Assembly: GCA_019914995.1 (NCBI GenBank) | Contig: CM034135.1 | Location: 4,218,501-4,282,500, forward strand | Reading direction: 5' to 3' | Length of the DNA: 64,000 nucleotides | Origin: Acanthochlamys bracteata | Taxonomy: Eukaryota > Streptophyta > Magnoliopsida > Pandanales > Velloziaceae | Part shown: positions 27,356 to 39,209 of the stretch, piece by piece | Layout of the letters: each line of letters opens with the position of its first letter | How positions within the stretch are numbered: position 1 is the first letter of the stretch | Made by a program: the position numbers and the translations under genes | The notes under the pieces: model-generated | The model's database searches: none | The model's input: the letters and a program-made list of their open reading frames with translations, nothing else | Told to the model about the DNA's origin: nothing

Positions 27356-30300
27356 CTCCCTTCCCCTTGAAATTTGGCCTCGTCCTCGTGGCCGATAAGG
27401 GGCAACTCGGTGCAGGCTGGCGAACTAGGGAGATCCATTGACAATTTGCTAGCATTTTTGAGCTAGGACACATGAAAAACTAGATAAATCTTGTAAGTAG
27501 AAGGAAGATTGAGGCGGTATGCTACTGGTCCGACTGCCTCCAGCACCTCATATGTACCGTGGTATCGACTTCGAAGCTTATGATTTTTTCGTTCGGCTAT
27601 AGAACTCTGGCGGTAGAGTTACAAACGAAGCAACACGATCACCTGGCTGATAGTGTTTCTCTCGCCGGTGACTATCGGCCAGCTGCTTCATTTTGTTCTG
27701 AGCTCGGGTAAGATGAATGTGCGGCTCCTTGAGAATGTCATCTCGTTCTCGTAATTGTGCTGACAGTTTGTCGGCTAAACGGCCTCCTGCAGGACAGGCC
27801 ACTATAGTGGGAGGTGTCCTACCATAAACGGCCTCAAACGGAGTGATTTTGGTTGCCAAATGAGTGCTTGTATTATATTCTGCCCAATGCAGCCAGTGAA
27901 TCCACTTGCGAGGGTGATCTCCAGTGAAGCATCGCAAATATGATTCTAGATCTCGATTAACCACCTCCATCAGTCCATCCGTCTGTGGATGGTAAGCCGT
28001 GCTCATGTGGAGCGTCGTGCCTTGAAGGCAATGCAATTACTGCCAAAAATTACTAAGAAATATTGGGTCTCTATCGAATACGATAGAAGTTGGGCACCCG
28101 TGTAGGTGAATCACTTTTTTGGTGAAGATTCTAGTTACGTCTACTGCAATATAAGGATGCTTGACAGCCATAAAATGAGCATATCTAGATAAGCAATCTA
28201 CTACCACAAAGATGACGTCCTTTCCTTCTGATGGGGGTAAGCCTTCTATGAAATCCACTGATATGTCCGACCACACTGTTTTGGGTATGGATAGGGGCTG
28301 CAGAAGTCCTACTTGCTGCAGGGACTCGTTTTTGGCCTTAGCCCAAGTAATGCAAGATGCAATATATTGTGGGATGTCCTTTGACATACCTGGCCAGTAG
28401 AAGATTTGGGCGATCCTCTTTAGAGTGCGGAACTGCCCTCCATGCCCTGTTTCCGCTGAATTGTGTACCTCAAACAGAAGTTGTGCACGCAAAGAGCTGC
28501 TGTTTGGCACCCACAACTTCCCATTTCGCATAAACAGCCCATCAACCACTTTAAATTCTAGCCGTAAACCGTCGAGGGCCGCCTGACAGAGCTCTACCAC
28601 CAATGGGTTTGTTTGCTGAGCCTTTCGAAAATCATCCCAAAACGTATATTGCATTATGGTGAAGGCTGCTAAAGAGGCCTCTGGACTTCGGGATAGTGCA
28701 TCCGCCACTATATTTTGAGCACCCTAAACTGTAGATTATCTCATAATCGTATCCAAGGAGCTTAACCAACCACTTATGTTGGTCTAGAGTGGACAACCTT
28801 TGCTCAAGAAGATACTTCAAATTTAGGTGATATGTTTTGATGGTGAATCGCTATCGTAAGAGGTAGGGTCTCCACTTTTGCACTACAAGAACTAATGCCA
28901 TGAATTTCTTCTCATAGATAGAATTAGCCACTACGGTGGATGATAGTGCCTTGCTGAAAAATGCTATTGGCCGCCCTTGCTGTGTGAGAACAGCTCCTAT
29001 GCCTTTGTTTGAGGCATCTGTCTCTACTGTGAATGTCAAATTGAAATTAGGGGCAGCAAGAACAGGAGCCGTTGTGACTGCCCTTTTTAGCAACTGGAAA
29101 ACTTCTACTAATTCTGCACTCTACTGGAACGATTCCTTCTTAAGTAGTGCTGTTAAGGGAGCGACTATTGTACCATAGTTCTTTACGAACCTTCTATAGT
29201 AACCTGTGAGCCCTACAAATCCACGAAGCTGAGTGGGGGACGTAGGCACTAGCCATTCATCTATTGCTTGCAGCTTCACTAGATCGGCTGAAATACCCTT
29301 TTCAGAGATGATGTGGCCGAGGTACTCCAACTGTTTACAACCAAAGCGGCACTTGGACAAGTTGGCATATAGTAATTCCTTCTCTAACACTGAAAATACT
29401 ATGGAGAGGTGCTCTAAATGTTCATCCCTCGTCCTGCTGTAGATGAGTATATCGTCAAAGAAAATCAATACAAATTTTCGAAGGAAAGGTCTAAGGACCT
29501 CGTTCATCAAGGATTGGAACGTTGCCGGAGCGTTAGTTAAGCCAAATGGCATAACTAAAAATTCATAGTTCCCATCATGTGTTCGGAAGGCGGTTTTGTG
29601 AACATCTTCCTCACGCACCCGAGTTTGATGATAACCGGATTTGAGGTCAAGTTTGGAAAAGAAATGAGCACCATGTAATTCATCTAGCAACTCATCAATA
29701 AGAGGTATTGGAAACTTATCTGTGACGGTGATTTCGTTGAGTGCCCTATAGTCAACGCAAAAACGCCATGATCCATCTTTTTTTTTAAACAATAGGACGG
29801 GTGAGGAGAAGACGGAACTACTTGGTTGTATGATTCCTTGAGAAAGCATTTCTGCTATGGCTCGTTCTATTTCTGTCTTCTGGATGTGTGGGTATTGGTA
29901 AGGCCTGACATTTGCCGACGCAGCCCCGAGTAGCAGTGGAATAACATGATCATGGGAGCGCTTAGGGGGCATTCCAAGGATAGGTTTAAAAATTATTGCA
30001 TAACTATCCAAAAGACTTTGCAAATCAGCTGGCAGTGGGCTGCTCTCAGTGCCAGTAGTTTCTTCTGGAGTCCCAGCTTCTATTAGTCTCACTGAGCAGA
30101 GGGAGGACTTTGAGTTGAGGCTGTTAAGCCGCGAGATTCCTTCATCTCGAATCCCTTGTAGGATGAAGTCTTGGCCATTCAAGTTGAACTTCATTTGTGA
30201 TTTTCGCCAATCACTCACTACTTCTCCTAGTCCTTCAAGCCATTGTATCCTCAAAACTAAATCCATTCCTCCGAGTGAGAATGGATAAGCATCTACTAGA

Positions 30301-32011
30301 ACTTCTGCCCCTTGGATGAACAATGAAAAATGTTTACAAATGACATCAACCGAGTGTGGTCTTCCATCGGCCAACTCTACCTTGAGTGGCCGTACTGGAG
30401 AGGAAACAAGCCTTAGGTGCTTTGCCAAATGATCGGATATGGAATTGTGAGTGCTCCCTGAGTCAAATTAAGATGAAAACTTCTTGCTGCTTGATCTTCC
30501 CTCTAACACGTAGCGTTTGAGGTCCAGTCAGGCCACGCATAGCACTGAGAGACAATGTGGCATCCTCGGCCCTTGCATCTATATCCTCTTCTGGTTCCTC
30601 TTCTTCTACTTCTTGTGCTTCACTAACTGCAATATCATAGAGACGAATTGAACATTTATGTCCTGATACATACCTCTCATCACAAAAAAAAACAAAGTCC
30701 TTTTCGATCGCCGAGAATTGATTTCAGCCACAGATAGATTGGAAAGCATGGTTCGGGGATTTTGTTCTTGCCCATTTACGGATGTGCCAATTGCTGATTG
30801 CCAAGTTGTTCGGATAGGGGCTGATGGTGTGAGTGGCTGCCGAGACTGCACATATCTTGCTGAGCGTTGGTTGCTCAGCTAGTAGTGTTCTTGTGCTCGA
30901 ACATCTTGGCCAGCATATATGTCATTTGCAAGTCCTTACGCCTTGCTGCCATAACATCCATTGCTAGCCTCCTAAACAGTCCTCCACAAAACCTACCGAT
31001 CAAGTCACGCTCAGTAGTAGGTGGTAACTGAGTTCTCAAGTCTTCGAAGGCCGCGAGGTACTCTCCTAACGAGCCGGTTTGCCGCAATTGATGCAAGGAG
31101 AAACTGGGGTTGCCAAACGCAGTAGGTCCAAACCTTGCCAACAAGGCTTCACGATATTCCTCCCATGAATGTTGAGGTTTGTCACGCTCGAAGGTTTGGT
31201 ACCATTTATTGGCTTGATCTTGTAAGTACATTGCAGCAATGCAACCCGATCCCAAGAAGCAGTGTTATATAATTTGAAATACTTCTCAGCAGAATAGAGC
31301 CACTCATTCGGTCCATTACCATCGAAATAAGGAAATTTGTGTCGTTTCTTGAAGGGTTGAGCATAGGTATCCAGCCGTTGTGGAGCTGAGTGGCTTACGC
31401 AGTGTGTGTCTTGTAGAGATGGTCCTGTGAGATATGTGTTTATATGCTAGCTCCCATATTCTGCGGCAAAGTTTCGGCCTGCCTGGTTAGGCACTACTTG
31501 CTGTCAGTTGGCTTCTGGTTGGGCAGACTTATAGGAAGCAATGCCTTGTCTGGATGAAGTTGGTGCTACAAGCATGGGTTGCCACCGACAGTCCTGCTGG
31601 TTTGGTTGGTGTTGCTATTGTCTTGTTTGATACCACTGATTAATCGCTTGGTGTATGGGGTGTTTGTTCTGTTTTTAAGTGTTGTTTGAGGTTTGTAGGG
31701 CTGGTCAGGCGGTTTGAATTTTGTAGCCATCTGACGAGCTTCCCTCTTGGATTGGTCTTTGTTTTGTGGAAGTCATTTCCTTCGCTATCTTTTCAGTGAA
31801 TTCTAGTTCCTTGATAGATTGTTTAGACAAAACCGCTAGGGCGAGCTTCTCTGTGTTAGATGACATGCGCCTTATTTCCTCTAACATAAGATTTTCCCCG
31901 TGGGTCAATGCCTTTTGCGTGGATGGTGAGCTGGATGATGCTTGTACGGCATCTCCCATGGTGATGGTAAGCTCAGGAGTCTTGAGTGAGTCAGGAGTAG
32001 GGGAACGACGT

Positions 32012-32470
32012 TGATGCACATTTTTGTAAAAGAAAAATTTCTGAGCTACTAGATTATTAGAATAAACTAATTGTATTTCTTCCGTGCCTCTCTCATGAGG
32101 CTTACATCCTTTATTTGTGCTAATAAGAGTTTCTCTACAAAAGAACTCATGTTTGAAGAGAACTTCTAAAACCTATGGATTTTGTTCAACAACTAACTAT
32201 TATAACTAGACTCCTTTCAAAACTCTAATTCTTGTTGCTTAACTCAAATCTGTAAGCAACTTATTAATGAAACTATTTGACACTTAGATCAAAGTGCCCA
32301 CCAGGAACCCGAGACCTCTGTTCCCGATTGCTGCACCGGGTGCCATTCCAGTTGCATCTAGCTGCTACTAGATGCAACTTAGGCGAGCTCTGCAATTCTT
32401 CTTTGGTTGTCTTTTTCGATGTGGCTGCTCTTTTATAATTTCTCTAGGGAACGTCCTGCCATGCACATCA
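32012..32470 (-). repeat. 5' LTR of the Ty3/gypsy fossil
   Basis: 459 bp with the inverted terminal word TGATG-type at both ends. It pairs with the left LTR. The interior sequence next to it does not show a primer binding site I could assign to a particular tRNA. Confidence 0.9.
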
Positions 32471-33689
32471 CTCTTCCGATTCTCTAAAACTTAATTCATT
32501 ATTTCATCTTCACTCTATACAAGGCTAGATCTAAACTCTCCCTCTTTGCTTTTGCTTTTTCCTTGTAGGCCATAGGTGGAGGTGTTCATTCTCCGACGAA
32601 GATGACAGATTCTTTACATTCAGAGAGGACAACTTGAAAATTAGATCGGAGCAAAGTTTTGGGAAGTAGTGTATGCTGAACATTGGATTGATTCAGCTGG
32701 AACCTATGGCGGTGATTCAAATCTCCAGTTAAGGTTTGCTACAAAGTAAACTTTCTGTATTGCTATCAATTATATTATTGGCGATATTTGTGAAGCATGA
32801 GCGAAAAGCTGGAGTTAACAAATCAAAGCCGCCGCAGCAGTGGAGTACCTCCTTGAAGACGCGACTACATGGCGAAAGCGAAGAGGAAGCACCAAAAGAA
32901 CCCATTAATGAAGCCGAAGTAGGACAGTTACACAATGCAGACTTCGCCGTAAGCCCGAAAATTGAAGTCATCTATGGTGACTCATGCCATAAAGTGTGAG
33001 ATCAACTCCGTCAATGATAACCTGATCATCGATGTTGCCCGTCCCGTTATACTGGATCTCGAACCATTTACGATAGATCCGATCCGATCTGCTCCATATG
33101 GATAGATATTCAGTTCGAATAACTTCATTTTGGGCAGTCTGGTGCTGGAATAATTGGGTGAAGAGGCATAACACGAAAGTGGTTAAATTGATTGACGTTG
33201 TGTAAGATGTCGTGCTGAAGCTGAGAATTGTGATTGATTGCAAGGTATAAGTTTGATTTTTGCTGTGGAGTGGTAGATCTGGTCGGGCCATTTTTGTTTT
33301 CTATGATCTGGTTCAGTAGGTTCTCTTAAATTTAGAAATTATTCTCCATTCTTGTAGTTTGATATTGTTGATGTTATTGATGGATGTGTTGATGTTGTTG
33401 TATTGATAAATGGCTTGCTATTGTTGGTTTATTGATGAATGTTGTTGATGTTATTATTGTTCATTGTTGTAAGCGTTTTTGGGTGTTATAGTGCTGCTTA
33501 ATTGGGTGTTGGCAGTGATGCCTAGCACTCCGCCAGACCAACAATAGATTAACCCGACAGAATTGATCCGTTGATCTGCCAGGTCAATTCTGAATCCAAC
33601 AATCCGGATATAATTTTGGATCGGCATCCGGTCTGGATTTTTAACAATTAGAATTTGTAATAACTGAAACGAATTAGGAGAGGTTTGCA
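32471..33689. other. Unassigned region beside the LTR element
   Basis: A less AT-rich stretch with open frames on both strands. The longest ATG frame is on the minus strand, 33291 down to 32968 (107 codons, MARPDLPLHSKNQTY start). A second minus frame lies at 32971-32729. Neither matches a family I know. A low-complexity stretch rich in GTTGATGTT words lies at about 33360-33475. It could be a worn gene or transposon relic. Confidence 0.3.
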
Positions 33690-33895
33690 ATTGCTTATAA
33701 AATAAAAAATTTTGAAATAAAAAGTATTTTTATTTTTTTAATTAAAAAAATAATTAAAATATATATTTAAAAAAAATTATTTAAAATTTTATTATATTTT
33801 TTAAATTTTTAAATATTTATAAAATATTAAAAAATAAAATTAAAAATTAAAAAGCTGATTTTTTTTAAGTCAAAACAAACAGCCCTTTAGTAACT
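33690..33895 (+). mobile_element. AT-rich MITE-like element
   Basis: About 200 bp with the block order of the GTTTGG-type family (AATAAAAAGTATTTTTATTTT start, TTTTTAAATTTTTAAATATTTATAA centre, AAAATTAAAAA end). Termini are worn. Confidence 0.5.
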
Positions 33896-34208
33896 TAATA
33901 AGTCATGTTTCGAATAGCTAAAAAATTTAAACTTAAAAAAAGAAGATTTTTAGGAAAAACGGATGATTAAAAAAAGATCTTATACATAAAATGAAGTATA
34001 ATTTATTTATATATTTTAAATGTTTGCAAAATCGCTGAAACAAACTATGTCAAATATAGCCTTGGATTCCTAACAAAACTAGTTCGAACTTGCAACTTTG
34101 CAAGCGGCAAAAAAAACAAAAAATTGCTGTATAGGAAGCTTTTCAATTGTAGTGGTTATTTAAATTGAGAAAAACTCTTTCATTCCATGAGAAACATTCC
34201 CCAATTTC

Positions 34209-35930
34209 ATGAACGCCATCAAACGGCTTCATGCCAACCTGATCATAACAGGTCTATACAGAAACCCATCATCACCCATCTCTCAAGTTCTCATCTCCTA
34301 CGCGCTCTCTCCTTCTCTCCTTCCCGACGCCGTCTCCGTCTTCGACCAGCTCCACGACCCCAACACTCTCTCATGGAACACTATCATTCGCGGCCATGCC
34401 CACCACTCCCCCCACTTGGCCATTTCTTACTACGCCCTCTTGAGAGCGAACTCCGTTAAACAGGACAACCGGACTTTTCCGTTCGTTCTTAAAGCCTGCG
34501 CCGCTGTTTCTGCACTTAGAGAAGGACAATTGGTCCATGCCCTTGCGCTTAAACTTGGGTTTCTCTCAGACGTCTATGTTGGGAATTCATTGATTCATCT
34601 GTATTCTTGTTGTGGGTATTTGAATTACACCCAGAAGGTCTTCGATGAAATGCTTGTTAGAGACTTAGTGTCTTGGAACACTCTTGTTTGCAGTTACAGC
34701 CAGGAGAATGATTTTAGAGGAATTCTGCGGATGTTTGATGAAATGCAGGCTGAGGGTGTAGTGGGTGATAAGGTGACTATGGTTAAGGTTGTTTGGGCAT
34801 GCACTCGGCTTGAAGAGTGGGATTTGGCCATGTCTATTGTGAAGTATATTGAGAAACATCGTATTAACATTGATGTTTATTTGGGAAATACTTTGATAGA
34901 CTACTTTGGTCGGTGCAGCTTGGTGGATGATGCTTGGAGGGTGTTCGACGGTATGAAGGAGAAGAATGTGGTAACGATGAATTCGATGATCTTGACATTG
35001 GGCAAAGCCGGCGATTTAATTTCAGCTAGGAGAATATTTGATGCGATGGAGGAGAGGGACTTGATCTCGTGGAGTGCTATGATCTCTGGCTATACCCAAG
35101 CTAGAAGGTTTTCTAGTGCATTGAGGCTCTTCAGGAGGATGCAGATGGCAAATGTGAAACCTGATGAGATTGTGATTGCAGGCGTGCTTTCTGCCTGTGC
35201 TCATCTTGGTGCACTTGGCTTTGGTAGATGGATTCACAACTTCATGAGGAAAAATGAGATAAGAGCAGATGTTTATGTGGGTAATGCGCTTGTCGACATG
35301 TACTCAAAATGCGGAAGTATAATGGAGGCACTGCATGTTTTCAAGCACATGAAAGAGAAAGATGTTCTTTCATGGAACACCATAATACTAGGACTAGCAA
35401 TCAATGGATATGTCGAGAGTTCAATTGGAGTCTTCTCTGATATGTTGAGGGATGGGGTTCAGCCAAATGATATGTCGTTTCTGGGAGTCCTTATTGCCTG
35501 TGTTCATGGCGGACTAATAGATAAAGGTCTCGGGTATTTTAACAGCATGAAGGAAGTTTATGGTCTGGTGCCTCAGATGAAACACTATGGATGCGTCGTG
35601 GATCTCCTAGGCCGTGCTGGTGAATTGAGTAAAGCGCACAAGTTCATCTCAGAAATGCCAATGCAGCCAGATCCAATCATTTGGAGGACGCTACTAGGAG
35701 CTTGCAAAGAACACGACAATGTGCGTCTAGCCGAGATTGTGACTAAGGAGCTTATGGCGACAGATCCTGTGAACAGCGGAAACTATGTTCTTCTAGCAAA
35801 TACATATGCCAATGCAGACAGATGGGATGATGCCATGAACTTGAGAGACGAAATGGTTGAGACTAATGTTTTGAAGATACCTTCCCGTAGCTCAGTTGAG
35901 GCCTCTGACATAAAACCTGCTTCCACATGA
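34209..35930 (+). CDS. PLS-class pentatricopeptide repeat protein (E subclass)
   Basis: A single-exon gene of 573 residues from ATG 34209. It has a chain of PPR motifs of the P, L and S types from about residue 20 to 440. Examples are NTLSWNTIIRGHAHHSP, DVYVGNSLIHLYSCCGYLN, DLVSWNTLVCSYSQEND, DLISWSAMISGYTQARRF, DVYVGNALVDMYSKCGSIME and DVLSWNTIILGLAINGYVE. A C-terminal E domain follows (YGCVVDLLGRAGELSKAHKF to NSGNYVLLANTYANADRWDD). It stops soon after, without a DYW deaminase domain. Such proteins bind single-stranded organelle RNA and usually take part in C-to-U editing, with a DYW partner in trans. The N-terminus is short before the first repeat but could still be a targeting peptide. Which organelle and which sites it serves cannot be told. 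Intronless structure and length are normal for the family. Confidence 0.95.
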   Translation: MNAIKRLHANLIITGLYRNPSSPISQVLISYALSPSLLPDAVSVFDQLHDPNTLSWNTIIRGHAHHSPHLAISYYALLRANSVKQDNRTFPFVLKACAAVSALREGQLVHALALKLGFLSDVYVGNSLIHLYSCCGYLNYTQKVFDEMLVRDLVSWNTLVCSYSQENDFRGILRMFDEMQAEGVVGDKVTMVKVVWACTRLEEWDLAMSIVKYIEKHRINIDVYLGNTLIDYFGRCSLVDDAWRVFDGMKEKNVVTMNSMILTLGKAGDLISARRIFDAMEERDLISWSAMISGYTQARRFSSALRLFRRMQMANVKPDEIVIAGVLSACAHLGALGFGRWIHNFMRKNEIRADVYVGNALVDMYSKCGSIMEALHVFKHMKEKDVLSWNTIILGLAINGYVESSIGVFSDMLRDGVQPNDMSFLGVLIACVHGGLIDKGLGYFNSMKEVYGLVPQMKHYGCVVDLLGRAGELSKAHKFISEMPMQPDPIIWRTLLGACKEHDNVRLAEIVTKELMATDPVNSGNYVLLANTYANADRWDDAMNLRDEMVETNVLKIPSRSSVEASDIKPAST

Positions 35931-37573
35931 TGTGGTGGAGATAGATTCCTGGTAGAATTATCTTATCTGGTGGGAATTTCTGTAAGAACTCCTTTCAAGT
36001 GTTAACGCTGGAGTACGTTCTTGACCCTGAATTACTCTTGTATCAAAGCAATTTCGTACCGTTGTTGTTTGTACTTTGTACATTCTGTAACCGAAGTTAG
36101 AATTAATAGAATCATTGTTCTAACCAAGGTTGACAAAATCGGAAGCAGGAAGGGGATCTGTCTTTTATGGTCTAGGATGCTATCGGCCGGATCAGACAAA
36201 TCCAATGAATCGGTTTGGCGGGTCAGTACTGAATAAAATATATTCAAAATTTTCAAGAAATATAAAATTTTAAAAATATTTTATTGGTTCCATAAGATAT
36301 GCTTTAATTAACACAAGTTTGATTGATTTAAACTAATTACTGATATTTGTAACTAATATAATAATGTTAATTACAAAAAACAGCGAAGGATTTATTCAAT
36401 TCGATCACGTCTTTCATTTCAACCGGCATTATAATGCTCACCGGATTCTTTCATTTCTGTTATTAGAAAAAATTGATGGTCCAGAACCACCAAGACATTC
36501 TCGATAATGTTATTCCGTACTTGTAACTGTTGGCAAGGAGCCGGGCGACTATTACATGGCCGCATCGGTTCGGTTGCCCTCTGCCCAATGTCTGCTGCCT
36601 TGATTCATTACGTCAATTCCAGCAAGCCTGCTCACCGTTTTCGCTTCACCCCAATGGGTTATTTATCAGAAATGCGTCCTACTTCGAGTTGCACATGTTT
36701 AGCAGAAACCTCACTGCAGATGCCGTCCGTCCCGATTTGGAAACGATGAAAATCGACCGCACCATTGTCCTTGCTAGCACGAAAACCTCGGTCAATTGCA
36801 TACCAAGGTACGGTTTCAACGTATCTTGCACAAGGACACCATAACTCCTCTCAAACTTAGGATTACTACAACAAAAGAAAGGGGCCGTGTTTAAATCTAA
36901 GAAGTCCATGGTCTAATGTTATCACCGTCAAGTAAGGAAGCCAGGTAGGAATCATATTCAAGAATACGGTAGCAGTTCGTCTATGCAATTTATTCTCTCT
37001 TTATTTGTATCTATATTAGTAAAGACTACGCAAGATTTTGCTAATTCCGGAATTTTGTGATTGCTAATGAAGAAGTTCTTTCTTTAAAATATTATTATAT
37101 TCGTTTGATCTATGCTATCTTAATTTCTGACAAAAATGGATCTCTAATCAGACAAAGAGGATTTATACAAACACATACCAATTGTTTTAAGAATTCATCT
37201 ACAAAAGATTATAATGTCAAAACAAGAATAGCAAATTCCATGAAAAAGATACATAATTACAACCATTTGCTCAGCCTTAAACTCCTTCGGCACTTTAAAG
37301 AGCTATGCAAGGACAGTCAAGACTAACTCAAAAGTTTATGCCATTAAAGAAATATAACTTTGGTACAGTGAAACATACACACTCAGAATAAAAGATGAAC
37401 TTTGGGCTTCTTTATGTTATAACTTGGGACATAAAAGCACTAGTCTATCAGTATATCCAGGAAGAATACCACCGAATTGAAAGAAATCATCAGAATACCT
37501 ATTGTTTAAAGTTGAGTTTATCAATCGCCCAAGAAACATATATCATTGTCCTAGATAAACCATAAACATAGCC
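35931..37573. other. Intergenic between convergent PPR and UTP15 genes
   Basis: Contains the PPR 3' region. A GC-richer patch at about 36520-36850 has overlapping + strand open frames, one containing FIRNASYFELHMFSRNLTAD then AVRPDLETMKIDRTIVLA. It looks protein-like but is unidentified and has no gene structure around it. The rest is AT-rich, including the UTP15 3' region near 37500. Confidence 0.35.
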
Positions 37574-39175
37574 TCATCTGCCAGCAATAGCCAGCAAAGG
37601 AGATATCATTCCCTGTATCTCTAGCATTGAACGTTGCACCTTCATCTCCTCAGCTACCATCCTCTTAAGATTCCTCACATGGCCACTTAATTCACCGGAC
37701 GACCCAATATCCTCCGACCGCATCTCAATAACCTTCTTTGTCAGCCCCATCAAAAACTTAGCATACCTTGGAATTGTAACAAATCTATGAAGGAAAGACA
37801 ACAACATGCCCAGCTCGTTCAAATCCAAATTAGCAACACATCGCAAAAGCTTCCTCCTTGCTACCAGCTCCTCCAACACCGCAACAACACTATTGGGGTT
37901 CCTTTTGTTCAGCACAGAGACCAATGCCTCCCTATGCCGGAACTTTTTCAGGAGCTTGTCGTGCTCAGCCAATTTGACCCTCGCAGGCTTACTCACCACA
38001 TAATCAGTCTCAGCTGGTTTCTCGCTCTGTCCTCTCCTGAAATACCTAAAATTAGTTGGCCCCAGGGGTGGCTTCTTTGGCGGTAAATTTATCCTAGGAA
38101 ACTCATCAGCGACATGGCTGCCCAATTCCTCATCCTTCTTCTTCTTTCTAATCCCTGCATATGCAATCCCTTTTGAAGCTCCCACAGCCCAAGCTGATCC
38201 ATCAGGAGAGAATGCTACCGAAAGCAGCTGAGCAGGAAACCTCATAGAATGTGTGAAGCGGAAAGCAGCATAATCGAACACCTTAAAGTACCCATCAATC
38301 GAAACACTCATAATCCTAGACTCAGCATCATCAAACCTACCAACCGCAAGATCAGTTACAGTCTTATTATGCCCTTCTATAGTATGAAGCAATCTCGCTC
38401 CCCCCATAACATCCCACAGCTTAACAGTATTCCCACCGGCAGAAGCCACAATTCCACCAGATGGAAGAAAAAGCACCGATTCCACTGGCTCCCCATGATT
38501 AATCTGCATAATAGGCTTGACCTGACTCTGCTCTCGCGCCCGAAAATCCCATAACTTGACAGTATGATCATAGGACCCAGTAGCAAAAATATCAGGAGAA
38601 ACAGGGGAAGCATCGCCCCCACGGATGTAATCCAAATGTGAAGTAGGTAACGAACTCAAAACCGTTTCAGATGAAACATCCCAAAGATTAATCACTGCAT
38701 CGTCTCCGCCTGACAAAAGCCGAAGCTTGTCAGCAACTCTCGGGTATTTAACAACACGAACAGATCTAGAATGAGAACGAAGACGGCGGAGAGGTTGCGA
38801 CGGTTTATCAGGGCGGAAACAGAGAATCAAACCAGATGCAGAGCCTGCGGCGATGAGGGATCCATCGCAACGGAACGAAGGAGAGAAAGCAACGTCAGGG
38901 AAATGAGTCAGGGTTAGGGTTTGGTCTAGGGTTTTTGGAGAGAAGAGACGAAGACTGGCTGAAGAAGCTAAGGCAAGGTAGTGGGGAGAAGAAGGAGAGA
39001 AGGAGAGGTGAGTTACCGGGAGAACAAGCTTTGAGATGAGTTCGCAGGATCGGTAGGAGCGCCAGAAGCGGGATTCGGGAGTGGAGAAGCGGCGGAGACG
39101 GCGCGGCGGAGGTGGAGCTGGGTGAGATGTCTCCGCCGGGAAGAATGGCGGCGCAGATGAAGGAGGTTCTCGCAT
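37574..39175 (-). CDS. SWA1: UTP15 / SLOW WALKER1, WD40 nucleolar protein
   Basis: A single-exon gene of 533 residues. After a Pro-rich N-terminus (about 1-30) comes a WD40 propeller (about 45-345) with typical repeat ends: INLWDVSSETV, HTVKLWDFRAREQ, NTVKLWDVMGGAR and GYFKVFDYAAFRF. A C-terminal UTP15 domain follows (about 385-530), containing KFRHREALVSVLNKRNPNSV and FLHRFVTIPRYAKFLMGLTKK. In yeast and animals UTP15 belongs to the t-UTP subcomplex of the small-subunit processome. It links rRNA transcription to 18S rRNA processing in the nucleolus. The Arabidopsis homologue SLOW WALKER1 is needed for gametophyte cell cycles. Length and domain order match the family. A telo-box sits 27 bp before the start codon and two more copies lie in the first 90 codons. 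Confidence 0.94.
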   Translation of the reverse strand: MREPPSSAPPFFPAETSHPAPPPPRRLRRFSTPESRFWRSYRSCELISKLVLPVTHLSFSPSSPHYLALASSASLRLFSPKTLDQTLTLTHFPDVAFSPSFRCDGSLIAAGSASGLILCFRPDKPSQPLRRLRSHSRSVRVVKYPRVADKLRLLSGGDDAVINLWDVSSETVLSSLPTSHLDYIRGGDASPVSPDIFATGSYDHTVKLWDFRAREQSQVKPIMQINHGEPVESVLFLPSGGIVASAGGNTVKLWDVMGGARLLHTIEGHNKTVTDLAVGRFDDAESRIMSVSIDGYFKVFDYAAFRFTHSMRFPAQLLSVAFSPDGSAWAVGASKGIAYAGIRKKKKDEELGSHVADEFPRINLPPKKPPLGPTNFRYFRRGQSEKPAETDYVVSKPARVKLAEHDKLLKKFRHREALVSVLNKRNPNSVVAVLEELVARRKLLRCVANLDLNELGMLLSFLHRFVTIPRYAKFLMGLTKKVIEMRSEDIGSSGELSGHVRNLKRMVAEEMKVQRSMLEIQGMISPLLAIAGR

Positions 39176-39201
39176 TCTTGATTTGATTTGAGTTGGAGGT
39201 T

Positions 39202-39209
39202 TAGGGTTT
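39202..39209 (-). promoter_or_regulatory. Telo-box in the UTP15 5' region
   Basis: TAGGGTTT on the + strand (AAACCCTA on the gene strand), 27 bp upstream of the ATG and probably within the 5' UTR. Further copies at 38915-38922 and 38927-38934 are in coding sequence (the TLDQTLTL region). Confidence 0.6.

Larger units (their letters stand above)
26892..32470 (-). mobile_element. Ty3/gypsy LTR retrotransposon, broken fossil
   Basis: An element of about 5.6 kb on the minus strand with two LTRs of about 460 bp (5' LTR on the right, 3' LTR on the left). Parts on the minus strand: gag about 30.8-32.0 kb (with a WYQTFERDKPQHSWEEYREA-like stretch), protease-like region about 30.2-30.5 kb, reverse transcriptase about 29.2-30.0 kb (KKDGSWRFCVDYRALNE, PFGLTNAPATFQSLM and FFDD signatures), RNase H about 28.8-29.1 kb, integrase about 27.6-28.7 kb. 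Integrase after RT/RNase H places it in Ty3/gypsy. I saw no chromodomain. A polypurine tract (AAGGGGAAGGGAG) borders the 3' LTR. It is broken, with roughly half a dozen or more breaks. The LTRs differ at about 9% of positions by hand count, suggesting insertion a few million years ago at usual plant rates. No clear target duplication was found. Confidence 0.9.

Noticed and set aside
28212-32014. Plus-strand open frames within the Ty3/gypsy element
   Set aside because: They are shadows of the minus-strand gag and pol regions.
32729-33291. A gene on the minus strand beside the LTR element
   Set aside because: Two short ATG frames without domains or clear splice links; too weak to call coding.
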